21,021 bases of DNA. It comes from DAIDKA01 sp035943195 (GTDB taxonomy: Bacteria; Pseudomonadota; Gammaproteobacteria; Steroidobacterales; Steroidobacteraceae). Positions 1-8,391 of the stretch are shown here, one piece after another. The stretch spans positions 1-21,021 of the forward strand of contig DASZCK010000334.1 in NCBI GenBank assembly GCA_035943195.1. Reading direction: 5' to 3'. The notes below the pieces were generated by a model. It worked only from the letters and a program-made list of their open reading frames with translations, did no database searches and had not been told where the DNA came from. The translations under genes were made by a program, and so were the position numbers. The number at the start of each line of letters is the position of its first letter. Position 1 is the first letter of the stretch.

Positions 1-149
1 TCGTGAAGCACGGCGAAGTGGGCGGACATCGTCGCCTTGGAGACGTCGAACTGAGCGCTGAGCTCCCCCGCCCCCATCGGCCCCTTGCGAAGCAGCTGCA
101 ACACCCCCCGGCGCGTGGGATCAGACAGGGCTCTGAAAACCGAGTTCAT
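1..149 (-). CDS. ArsR-family winged-helix repressor, N-terminal part (cut by window edge)
   Basis: The 49 visible residues begin MNSVFRALSDPTRRGVLQLL and continue through GAGELSAQFDVSKATMSAHF. This is the usual opening of an ArsR/SdpR-type winged-helix repressor: a short dimerisation helix with the ALSDPTRR signature, then the helix-turn-helix whose recognition helix is around SKATMSAHFAVL. No metal-binding cysteines are visible in this part, which fits the SdpR-like autorepressor branch better than a metal sensor, but the rest of the protein is outside the window. The ATG is directly preceded by an AT-rich imperfect inverted repeat, so autoregulation is likely. Family assignment is firm; the ligand and the regulated genes are unknown. 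Confidence 0.85.
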   Translation of the reverse strand, partial: MNSVFRALSDPTRRGVLQLLRKGPMGAGELSAQFDVSKATMSAHFAVLH

Positions 150-151
150 AG

Positions 152-175
152 TCCGATAATTCGCTAATCATCGAA
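152..175. promoter_or_regulatory. Candidate ArsR-type operator
   Basis: An imperfect inverted repeat has arms TCCGATAATT and AATCATCGAA, matching at 8 of 10 positions around a 4-base centre. It lies 3 bases upstream of the repressor start codon. AT-rich CGAT-containing dyads next to the gene are typical of ArsR/SdpR autoregulation. It could also affect the divergent gene at 211. Function is inferred from position and symmetry. Confidence 0.5.
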
Positions 176-210
176 CTAAGTCAAGCGTTGGGTGCAGGAC
201 GATTCTGCCA

Positions 211-489
211 ATGGAATTGGTCTTTTGGACCCACTTTCCCTCTGACTTAGTCTCGCCATGGGCCATGGATCCCCGCCAAACTCCCTGCGTGAAGGCTTGG
301 AAGCTGCAATATCGCCCACGTGGTCGAGGTCCAAATACGGGCGGTGAACAAATCTATTTTTCGGAGGAGGACTTCCTGCGGGCCTTGCAGACGGCCTATC
401 ACAATTTTCCCACCGAGCTTAGCGCGACGCTTCCGGACGGAAGTCGACTTGCCGAGACCGAACTGCGCCAACGCTTTCCGCCCAAATAG
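211..489 (+). CDS. Small hypothetical protein, 92 aa
   Basis: I do not recognise this protein. It is soluble in character, with no signal peptide or membrane span. The C-terminal half (FSEEDFLRALQTAYHNFPTE, then a LPDGSRLAETELRQRFP stretch) looks like a real folded segment of an acidic helix and a short hydrophilic helix. The AGGA at 196-199 lies 11 bases before the ATG, a slightly long spacing. A second in-frame ATG at 265 would give a 74-residue protein and is an equally possible start. The gene is divergent from the ArsR repressor and may share its operator. It could still be a chance ORF. Confidence 0.4.
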   Translation: MELVFWTHFPSDLVSPWAMDPRQTPCVKAWKLQYRPRGRGPNTGGEQIYFSEEDFLRALQTAYHNFPTELSATLPDGSRLAETELRQRFPPK

Positions 490-541
490 CAGATCCCGGC
501 GGGCATGGTGATCTTGCGGGATACGGCAATAGGAGCCAGCA

Positions 542-1156
542 ATGCAACGCGACACGTTAGGTAACCTGGTGAGATCAGTCCCCAGTCCGTGCATCGCCAC
601 TATTCTCATCGTTGCGCTCAGCGCCTTTACCGCTTCCGCGAACGCCGCGAATTCGCGAGGAGCCGAAAGCGCCCCGCGGACTCAGCTTTCCATCGGATAC
701 AGCATGCTCTACCAAGAGGCCGTGGGCATCCCCAAGATAAAGTGGCTCCTGGCATTCAAGGACAAGAGCGAAGAAGTGGACCGGCTTGCGGCAGATCTCA
801 TCTCGTATTACCAGCAACTTGACAAAACCATGAAGAGGCTCTCCGAGCAGTTTCCGGCTATGCGCATTGACGAGCAGCCAATGTCTACAATAGAGGCGGA
901 TGCCAGAAAGGCCATCGGAGATGACCAGGCCAAGGACTTTGCGCCGCTTATTGGCAAGAAGGGCGTTGACTTCGAACGTGAAGCGCTGCTGATGTTCTAC
1001 AACGCACTCAATGAGCAGCGACACCTTGTCGGCGTGATGGAAGGCCTCGAAACAGAACCCGCACTGAAGAAGTTTCTGGAGACTACGAAAACGGACCTCG
1101 ACGCCCGCCATGCGAAGGTCGGAGCGCTATTGAAACGCCGGTATTTCACTCATTGA
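542..1156 (+). CDS. Exported helical protein of unknown function, 204 aa
   Basis: A signal peptide is visible: a basic start, a hydrophobic core around CIATILIVALSAFTA and a likely cleavage after ANA near residue 35. The mature part is about 165 residues, charged and almost entirely helix-forming. It has long amphipathic stretches (KSEEVDRLAADLISYYQQLD; FEREALLMFYNALNEQRHL; ALKKFLETTKTDLDARHAKV), suggesting a periplasmic four-helix bundle. This resembles in outline the DUF4142/ferritin-like exported proteins, but I cannot confirm membership and no di-iron ExxH pattern is evident. A GGAG stands 7 bases before the ATG, supporting the start. No clear terminator follows. The reading frame is probably real; the function is unknown. 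Confidence 0.7.
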   Translation: MQRDTLGNLVRSVPSPCIATILIVALSAFTASANAANSRGAESAPRTQLSIGYSMLYQEAVGIPKIKWLLAFKDKSEEVDRLAADLISYYQQLDKTMKRLSEQFPAMRIDEQPMSTIEADARKAIGDDQAKDFAPLIGKKGVDFEREALLMFYNALNEQRHLVGVMEGLETEPALKKFLETTKTDLDARHAKVGALLKRRYFTH

Positions 1157-1337
1157 ATCCGTGATCCGCCTCACAAAGCACGCTGTGCGGTGCTACGCAG
1201 CTAGCATGATTCGGGGCGTTCTCGTCATCGCTTTCGACGACTTGCGTGACCCGGATCACTGTTCTACCTGGTGTAACAATGTGTAGTTGGCCGAGGCGGC
1301 ATTTGGCTCGAGCCGGTGTCGCGCGCGACTGATTGAA

Positions 1338-1343
1338 CGAGGG
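1338..1343 (+). promoter_or_regulatory. Ribosome binding site deciding a TTG start at 1351
   Basis: CGAGGG sits 7 bases before the TTG at 1351. The other in-frame TTG at 1333 has no comparable site upstream. This favours the 1351 start for the small Cys/Arg-rich protein. Confidence 0.45.
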
Positions 1344-1350
1344 CTACACG

Positions 1351-1713
1351 TTGACGATTTTCAAAGCGTTTCGCCGCGGTTCTGCGCGCGCGAAGGCCAC
1401 GCAACAATCCACCTCCGGCACTACCGCCAAAGCGGCGCCGACTCGCGGCGACTACCGTGCCGTATCGGTCGCGCCAGGCAGTCCCTGCTGCTCTGCGGCC
1501 ACTACCATTGCGGGCACGCGCTACCTGCCTCGGGACGCCCCGCGCCTACCGCTGGTCGCTTGCACGATGACGCCGGCCTGCTCCTGCAAATTCAAGAAGG
1601 TTGTGGATCGTCGTGACGGTGAGCGTCGCGATACCGACGCAAAGGCGAACAACAGTGTGGTTTCAGGAACCAAGGATCGCAGGCGCGCCGGTCGGCGCGC
1701 CGCCAAGGCGTGA
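1351..1713 (+). CDS. Small Cys- and Arg-rich conserved-type protein, 120 aa
   Basis: After a variable basic N-terminus comes YRAVSVAPGSPCCSAATTI, then RYLPRDAPRLPLVACTMTPA, CSCKFKKVVDRRDGERR and a basic tail. From memory, short proteobacterial proteins with this layout recur: AVS(I/V)xPG, a CC pair, a DAPxLPLxxC segment, CxC, then DRRxGxRR. I take it to be a real member of that uncharacterised group. The five conserved-looking cysteines (CC, C, CxC) could bind a metal. The RR-rich tail resembles the loop that precedes PilZ domains, but no PilZ barrel follows. Start codon is TTG, chosen from the ribosome binding site. It ends 35 bases from the convergent oxidase operon. Function is unknown. 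Confidence 0.6.
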   Translation: MTIFKAFRRGSARAKATQQSTSGTTAKAAPTRGDYRAVSVAPGSPCCSAATTIAGTRYLPRDAPRLPLVACTMTPACSCKFKKVVDRRDGERRDTDAKANNSVVSGTKDRRRAGRRAAKA

Positions 1714-1748
1714 CGGCTGATTTGCCGATGAATTCTGAACAATTGGAG

Positions 1749-2030
1749 CTACCACGGTGCCGGCAAGCTGGCACGCGTGCCGTAGTCGGTCAGCGCGAAG
1801 CCAATGAGGATCGCCAGCCAGATGAACCCCAGCAGCGAGACCATGATGGTCAGCCGTCGACCCTCGGTCGCATGCATGAAGATACTCATGACGAGGGCAG
1901 TCTTGATGCAGGAAATGCTCAGGGCAAGGATGGTATTGAATGGGCCGAGCTTCAGTAACGCAAGCCCCGCGGTCAGCGCCAGAAGCGCCAGCAACGCGGC
2001 AAGCACCATCAGGTAACGACTGACGCTCAT
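1749..2030 (-). CDS. ctaF: Cytochrome c oxidase subunit IV (small membrane subunit)
   Basis: This 93-residue protein consists almost entirely of three hydrophobic helices (about residues 6-28, 33-52 and 60-82). It carries the short loop KTALVMSIFMHAT that is typical of the prokaryotic subunit IV family (COX4_pro). The subunit has no redox centre and helps assemble or stabilise the CuB-heme core. Its ATG overlaps the TGA of the subunit III gene by 4 bases, so translation is coupled. It is the last gene of the twelve-gene ACIII-caa3 block, and no hairpin terminator is seen in the 35 bases before the convergent gene. The assignment rests on size, topology and position. Confidence 0.85.
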   Translation of the reverse strand: MSVSRYLMVLAALLALLALTAGLALLKLGPFNTILALSISCIKTALVMSIFMHATEGRRLTIMVSLLGFIWLAILIGFALTDYGTRASLPAPW

Positions 2031-2667
2031 CCGCCACGTCCGATGAGATACAGCAGCGGAAAGACGAATATCCAGATGATATCCACCAGATGCCAGTACA
2101 GCGCTGCCAGCTCCGGAAATGTGTAGCGGTGCGGACCGAAGCTGCCGCGCGCGACACGCACCGCCAGGGTCGATATCACCACCACGCCGATGGCGACGTG
2201 CAGTGAGTGAAAGCCCGTAATGCAGTAGTACAGGCAGAAGAACAGCTCCACCGCATGGGCGTGGACCCCGGGTTGTGAGAAATCAATGCCCGGAATCAGA
2301 TGCTCGGTGTATTCCTTGTAATACTCAAATCCGTGCATCACCAGAAAAGTGAGTCCGAGGGCGGCAGTCGCCGCCATGAGGGTCACCGCGCTGCGGCGCT
2401 CGTTGAGACGCACTGCGCGCACGGCCAGTGCAATGAGGCTGCTGCTGGTAAGCAGCACACCGGTTTCGAGCGTGCCGAGCAACATGTCGGTATGGCGGCT
2501 GGCCACCGCAAAGCCCTGGTCGTACTGGAACCTGAGGGCGGCATAGCTGGCGAAGAGCACACCGAAGAACAGGATTTCGGTGGCCAGAAACACCCACATC
2601 CCGAGGGTGGCCGCATAGCGCTGCTGGCCAGCATCATCGTATTGGTCGGCAACTTGAGCGGCAGCCG

Positions 2668-2671
<4 letters not shown>
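2027..2671 (-). CDS. ctaE: Cytochrome c oxidase subunit III, five-helix form
   Basis: The 214-residue protein starts near the helix carrying LGMWVFLATEILFFGVLFAS, including the conserved glutamate of subunit III (ATE). It continues with helices around MLLGTLETGVLLTSSSLIAL, MAATAALGLTFLVMHGFEYY, YYCITGFHSLHVAIGVVVIS and YWHLVDIIWIFVFPLLYLIG. That makes five spans rather than seven: the two N-terminal helices of the mitochondrial-type protein are absent, as in many bacterial caa3 oxidases. Subunit III has no metal centre; it stabilises subunit I and its proton uptake. Start is GTG, overlapping the TGA of subunit I by 4 bases. Identification is secure. Confidence 0.95.
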
Positions 2672-4243
<1,572 letters not shown>

Positions 4244-4257
<14 letters not shown>

Positions 4258-5188
4258 GATGCGATTCCACTGTGGATTTGAGGTAGGCGATGAGGGCGAG
4301 GAGTTCCTCCTCGCTCAACTGCCCGGAGAAGGAGGGCATGAGGGGCTTATAACCCGCCACGGTCCTTTGGTTGGGCAGGAGGATGGCATCGCGGAGATAG
4401 CGCTCGTCGGCAATGACTGCGCTGCCATCGGCCAGATGTACCGTTTGTCCGTACAGCTCGTTGAGGTCCGGGGCGTGGATGGCTGCATCCGGACTGTGGC
4501 AGCCGCTGCAGCCGTGGCTGCGAAACAAGATGGCGCCCTGCGCCGCCAACGTTCCTGAGGCAGCATTTCCGTCGAGCCATCGTGCGTACTCGGGCGGTCT
4601 CATGACAATGATGTGACCGCCCATCTTGGCGTGATCCAGGCCGCAGTACTCGGCACAGAACAGGTTGAAATCGCCGAGCTTGGTGGCCATGAACCATAGC
4701 TGCGTATAGCGTCCCGGCAGTACGTCCTGTTTCACGCGAAAGGCCGGCACGTAGAAGCTGTGAATCACATCCTCCGAAGTCATGGTCAGACGGATCGGCA
4801 CGCCGATGGGCACATGTAGAGTATTGATTTCGCGCTGCCCACCCGGATGCTGCGCCTTCCACATCCATTGCTTGGCGACGATGTAAATGGTCTGCGCATT
4901 GGCGGGCGGCGTACGCATCTTCACGAACACGAACAGACTCCAGATGAAGACGCCGATGAAGAGGACTGCGGGAATGCCCGTCCAGGCCAGTTCCACCGGA
5001 ATGCTGGTGGAAGGCTCGCCGCTGCGATCGGCGTTGCTGCCGCGGCGATAGCGCACCGAGTAGTAGAGGACTGCCCAGACCACTGCCGCAGCCACCGTAC
5101 CGCACAGTGCGACCATGAACCAGAACAGGGCATCAACCTGGGGCGCCAGGCTCGAGGCATCGACCAGCAGCCGCGCCAGATCACTCAT
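4244..5188 (-). CDS. ctaC: Cytochrome c oxidase subunit II with fused C-terminal cytochrome c (caa3 type)
   Basis: Two membrane helices (about residues 20-42 and 70-90) precede a periplasmic cupredoxin domain carrying the CuA site: H143, C178, E180, C182, H186 and M189. A class I cytochrome c domain follows, with heme attachment at CSGCH (227-231) and probable Met ligand M284 (PLMPSF). The fused heme lets the oxidase take electrons without a soluble carrier, as in caa3 enzymes that dock directly to ACIII. The 314-residue length is normal for a caa3 subunit II. No cleavable signal or lipobox is seen at the N-terminus. The C-terminus is His/Asp-rich (SHHDHD). Start overlaps the end of the sco gene by 8 bases. 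Confidence 0.96.
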
Positions 5189-5975
5189 GGCGACCAGCGA
5201 ATTCAGCTCGCAGGAGCAGTATCACGAGCAGCAGGAGCGCGACCACGGTCGCGATGCCCAGCCACCGCATCAGATGATGGACCGTCAGGCTGTAGCGCCC
5301 GGTGGAAACATCGTAATCACAGCACAGCAGCAGAAAGTGATCCACAAGGTTGCCGACATGGCCAGCTGAGGCGCTGACGATGCCCAGTCGCAATGCTTCG
5401 GGCTGGAAGTGCGCGCCGAAGAAGTATTGGGCGATGCGACCGCCGGGCATCAGCAACACCAACCCGACGTCGTGTGCGAACTGTCCATTGCGCGGATCGA
5501 ACCGGTAGCGAAAGCCGATGCTGGCCATCAGCGCGTGGAGGGCGGGTTGCTGGCCGCTGAGGTACTGAAAGTCCATGACATCGGCCGCCTTGGCGCCATG
5601 AGCGTCCAGGGTCTGCGCCTCCCGGGCATCCTTCGGTGTCTCGCGCGGATCGAAGCTCACCAGCAGTACCGCGAAGTCGCGGCCCGGAACAAGACCGGTG
5701 CGCGCGACCGCATCGGCCACGCCGGCACGCACCACGCTACACACGTTCGTGCAACGGTAGTAATCAGGAACCAGGAGCGTGGGGCGCCTGCTCACCAAAT
5801 CGCCCAGCCGCACGCTCGCGCCGTGGATGTCCTGGAACTGCAGCTGCTGCGGCACCGTGGCGCCGAGCCTCTGGTCAAATCCCACGCTCGTCAGCAGATC
5901 CGGGGGTGCGCGCACCAGGGGTTGCGCCATGAGCGTGCCGCTGAGCATGAGCAAGAGGAAACGACCGCACTTCAT
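5181..5975 (-). CDS. sco: SCO1/SenC-family copper chaperone with C-terminal membrane anchor
   Basis: The 264-residue protein has an N-terminal signal sequence (FLLLMLSGTLMAQPL) and a thioredoxin-like domain. It carries the copper-binding CxxxC motif C75-TNV-C79 and the distal ligand H168 (FAHDVG). A single hydrophobic helix near residues 233-255 (WLGIATVVALLLLVILLLRA) anchors it to the membrane. SCO proteins deliver copper to, or reduce, the CuA site of subunit II, which is the next gene. Unlike classical Sco1, which has one N-terminal anchor, this one has a C-terminal anchor and a cleavable-looking signal. Its ATG overlaps the preceding TGA by 4 bases. Family assignment is firm; chaperone versus thiol-reductase role is not decided. 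Confidence 0.92.
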   Translation of the reverse strand: MKCGRFLLLMLSGTLMAQPLVRAPPDLLTSVGFDQRLGATVPQQLQFQDIHGASVRLGDLVSRRPTLLVPDYYRCTNVCSVVRAGVADAVARTGLVPGRDFAVLLVSFDPRETPKDAREAQTLDAHGAKAADVMDFQYLSGQQPALHALMASIGFRYRFDPRNGQFAHDVGLVLLMPGGRIAQYFFGAHFQPEALRLGIVSASAGHVGNLVDHFLLLCCDYDVSTGRYSLTVHHLMRWLGIATVVALLLLVILLLRAEFAGRHE

Positions 5976-6343
5976 CGCCCAGCTTCCGATGAATGGGTCT
6001 TGGGCTGCTGCTGCGCATAGATCGTCATGGCGCGGGCGATCGGTATGCGGGCAGTGCTGTGCGCGGCATCAAGCCATGCGTACTGCGATAGCAGCGACTC
6101 CTGCTGAGCGCGCAGGGCGGAAAGGTCGGCGGGCGCATGGGCCTGCAACCGGGGCTGCGGGGGAATCGGCGCCGGCGCGGCGGCCTCGAGCGCGCTGGTA
6201 TGGAGCTCATGCTTCAGGGTCCCGTACAGCAGCAGGCCCAGGCTCAGCACACCCACGATGAGGATGCTGGCGGTAATCACTACCGGTCGAAGCTTCACGG
6301 ATGGCGGCTCATGGCCGAAGCGTTGCGGGGAAGAGTTAGACAC
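5972..6343 (-). CDS. Single-span protein of the ACIII-caa3 operon, RIPI-xRAM motif
   Basis: The 123-residue protein has one membrane helix (PVVITASILIVGVLSLGLLL) near residues 20-43, then a Pro/Ala-rich periplasmic tail ending in LLSQYAWLDAAHSTARIPIA followed by RAM. From memory, short proteins with a (Y/W)xWxD...RIPI(D)RAM ending are common beside sco and cox genes in diverse bacteria, but no function is fixed. By position and topology it could be an ActG-like small subunit of ACIII or an assembly factor for CuA. I chose the GTG at 6343, preceded closely by GGGGGG and overlapping the actF stop by 8 bases. An ATG at 6364 is possible but lacks a ribosome binding site. Confidence 0.75.
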   Translation of the reverse strand: MSNSSPQRFGHEPPSVKLRPVVITASILIVGVLSLGLLLYGTLKHELHTSALEAAAPAPIPPQPRLQAHAPADLSALRAQQESLLSQYAWLDAAHSTARIPIARAMTIYAQQQPKTHSSEAGR

Positions 6344-7286
6344 GAACCCCCCGGCGCACGACATATAGCCACAGCGCCCCGAGCACTACCGGCGCAGCCA
6401 GATCACTCCAGCGCACCGCCAGTGCCTGCGGGTAGGCGTCGGGCAACACCAGCCACAAGGCATTGGCCAAGTGGGCAATCAGCAGCAGCGCGGCGATTGC
6501 CGCGAGCATCAGGCGGCGTCGCTTGACCCACCGCGAGAGCAATGCGGCAAAGGGGATGCAAAAATGAAACACCACCAGGAACCCGGTCCATAGCTGCCAG
6601 CTGGTGAGCGTGCGCGGCCGGTACCAGGCAGTCTCGGCCGGCAGATCAGCCGTCCACACCGTGAGGTACTGCATGAAGGCCAGATACGACCAGCCGAGGA
6701 GCAAGGCGAGTAACAGACTCCCGAGGTCATTGCACAGGGCCGGAGAAATGCGCGAGTTCGCAGGCCCAGTCGCCCACAGGATGGCCAGCGCGGCCGCCGA
6801 CAAGGTCCAGCCGGTGGCCAGCATCATGCCGAACGCCGTCGAGCGCCAGTGCGGCTGCAGCGACATGAGCCAGTCCACGCCCGCGAGGCTCGCGGTGAGC
6901 ACACAGATAATCAGGCCCGGCGCCGCAAGGCGCGGCCGGCGCGGCAGTTGCACCCAGCACAGCCACCACACTGCAAAGTAGGCGACGGTGCGCAGGGTGA
7001 AGAACGTGCGATTCAGGTACCAGGACTGCGCCTGCAGCACGGCATCGTGGCTGCGAGCTTTGGGCGCGGCCCAGGGATACAGCTCTGGGACACCTATCAG
7101 AAGGATGAGCGCCAGCAGCGCCAGCAAGGGCAAGCCCGAGGTCGAGGCGAGTAGGTACGGACGCAGGCTTTTGCCCCAAGACCCTCCCGTGAGGGCGTGC
7201 GCCATGAGCAGCATGAGACTGCCGACCGACAGCCCCGTAAAGAACACAAACGCAAACAGCCAGGACAAGAGCACCTGGCGCGTCAT
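6336..7286 (-). CDS. actF: ACIII membrane subunit ActF (quinol:cytochrome c oxidoreductase)
   Basis: This 316-residue polytopic protein has about nine hydrophobic helices, beginning with VLLSWLFAFVFFTGLSVGSL and including the segments DWLMSLQPHW and GWSYLAFMQYLTVW. DWxMSLxPHW is, to my knowledge, a hallmark of ActF in alternative complex III. In known complexes ActF pairs with the NrfD-like ActC in the membrane and is thought to take part in proton conduction rather than carry a cofactor. At 316 residues it is shorter than I expect for the family (about 400, ten helices). The ATG at 7286 overlaps the actE stop by 4 bases; upstream in-frame starts lie inside actE and are unlikely. Confidence 0.88.
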   Translation of the reverse strand: MTRQVLLSWLFAFVFFTGLSVGSLMLLMAHALTGGSWGKSLRPYLLASTSGLPLLALLALILLIGVPELYPWAAPKARSHDAVLQAQSWYLNRTFFTLRTVAYFAVWWLCWVQLPRRPRLAAPGLIICVLTASLAGVDWLMSLQPHWRSTAFGMMLATGWTLSAAALAILWATGPANSRISPALCNDLGSLLLALLLGWSYLAFMQYLTVWTADLPAETAWYRPRTLTSWQLWTGFLVVFHFCIPFAALLSRWVKRRRLMLAAIAALLLIAHLANALWLVLPDAYPQALAVRWSDLAAPVVLGALWLYVVRRGVRV

Positions 7287-7855
7287 CGCCGTTCGCTCAG
7301 CGCGGCAATATCCTGGGTACCAAGGCTGCCGGCTGGCGCATTCTGGCTCAGTTGCAGCGCCCGGATATAGGCGACGATGGCCCATCGGTCCTGAGGGCTG
7401 ATGCCATCGGCGTAGGGATACATGATCCCGTAACCATCGCTCATCACCTGGAAAAGATGCGCGTCAGAGGCGTTGCGCAGTGCCGGTGTGTGAAAACTCG
7501 GCGGCGCCGGAAAGCCGCGTCGCGCAATCATGCCGTCGCCGTAGCCTGCCCGGCCGTGGCAGGGCGCGCAGAAAATGTCGTAGCGACCACGCCCGCGCGC
7601 CAGCAGATCGGCGGTGACCCGTGGAGCGGACGCCGGTGCCGTCACGCCGGCGCGACCGCTGCTGACTTCGGCCGCGATCCCAGCAGAATGGGCCACGGTG
7701 CCTGAAACCTGCGGTCGGGCCGAGTTGCCATCCGGAAACAGCTGCGTCGGGGTCAGAGGGGTGTATTTGGGCTGATCATACATTTCGTGCAATCCGCGCT
7801 CGCAGCCCGCGAGCATCAGCGCCCAGACGGCGAGCAGCACTGCTCGCGCCTTCAT
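7283..7855 (-). CDS. actE: ACIII monoheme cytochrome c lipoprotein ActE
   Basis: A lipoprotein signal (MKARAVLLAVWALMLAGC) has lipobox LAGC with the acylated cysteine at residue 18. Next comes the ActE-type stretch MYDQPKYTPLTPTQLFPDG, a Ser/Ala/Pro-rich linker, and a class I cytochrome c domain with one heme site CAPCH (96-100). A probable Met ligand lies in YGIMYPYA, and the domain closes with the helix RWAIVAYIRALQ. In ACIII the monoheme subunit receives electrons from ActA and passes them to the oxidase, here most likely to the fused heme of subunit II. The protein is 190 residues. The ATG at 7855 overlaps the actD stop by 4 bases. Confidence 0.93.
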   Translation of the reverse strand: MKARAVLLAVWALMLAGCERGLHEMYDQPKYTPLTPTQLFPDGNSARPQVSGTVAHSAGIAAEVSSGRAGVTAPASAPRVTADLLARGRGRYDIFCAPCHGRAGYGDGMIARRGFPAPPSFHTPALRNASDAHLFQVMSDGYGIMYPYADGISPQDRWAIVAYIRALQLSQNAPAGSLGTQDIAALSERR

Positions 7856-8391
7856 CCCCGCACCTCCGTCACGGCCAGCGGCCGCAGCGCGTGAAGCAGG
7901 TGGCGGGCGCGCTGCGGTTCGAAGCCCGGGGCATCGCCGCGCAGCACCAGAAAAAACCGGTCCGCGCTGGCGCGCTCGAAGGAACGATGCGCGAACAGGG
8001 GATGATGCAGACGCGGCAGGCCCGCGCTGGCTATCATGGCGATGACACCGAAGACCGCAGCCCCCAGTAGTGTCATCTCCAAAGCGGGGGGCACGAACGC
8101 GGGCCAGCTGGCCGTGGGCCGTCCGCCGATATTCAACGGGTAATTGATCGCGGCTGAGTACCACTCCAGAGCATAAGTGCCGACGCACCCGAGAAGTCCC
8201 CCGAGGAGTGTCCAGAAGGCCACGTGACCGCGGCGGGTGCGCAACGGGCCATTCAGTTCCGGCAGCGCACAGGGGGAATAGGCCTCCAGGTGTGCCCGGG
8301 GCTCGTCCCGTCGCATCTGCCGCGCCGCCGCCACCAGTTCGCGCGCGCTCGTGAATTCTGCGAGCACCCCGTACAGGGGCATAGGGCTCAT
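7852..8391 (-). CDS. actD: ACIII membrane subunit ActD (DUF3341 family)
   Basis: The 179-residue protein opens with LYGVLAEFTSARELVAAARQ, the cytoplasmic ferredoxin-fold-like start of DUF3341/ActD. It has two transmembrane helices around HVAFWTLLGGLLGCVGTYAL and MTLLGAAVFGVIAMIASAGL, separated by the loop INYPLNIGGRPTASWPAFVP, a strong family signature. The C-terminal part resumes the soluble domain (RFFLVLRGDAPGF). ActD carries no cofactor and flanks ActC in solved ACIII structures. Start at 8391 gives MSPMPLYG and overlaps the actC stop by 4 bases; a longer reading would run deep into actC. Confidence 0.93.
   Translation of the reverse strand: MSPMPLYGVLAEFTSARELVAAARQMRRDEPRAHLEAYSPCALPELNGPLRTRRGHVAFWTLLGGLLGCVGTYALEWYSAAINYPLNIGGRPTASWPAFVPPALEMTLLGAAVFGVIAMIASAGLPRLHHPLFAHRSFERASADRFFLVLRGDAPGFEPQRARHLLHALRPLAVTEVRG

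Noticed and set aside
247..609. A 120-codon minus-strand frame
   Set aside because: It is antisense to the 211-489 ORF and to the signal peptide of the 542 gene, is rich in Arg and has no supporting site.
1246..1259. GTGACC/GATCAC short inverted repeat upstream of the Cys/Arg-rich gene
   Set aside because: Arms are only six bases with one mismatch; expected by chance at this length.
1682..1701. Two GGCGCGCC palindromes spaced by four bases as a terminator hairpin
   Set aside because: It can fold, but it lies inside the coding end of the Cys/Arg-rich gene and has no T-tract. I do not call it a terminator.
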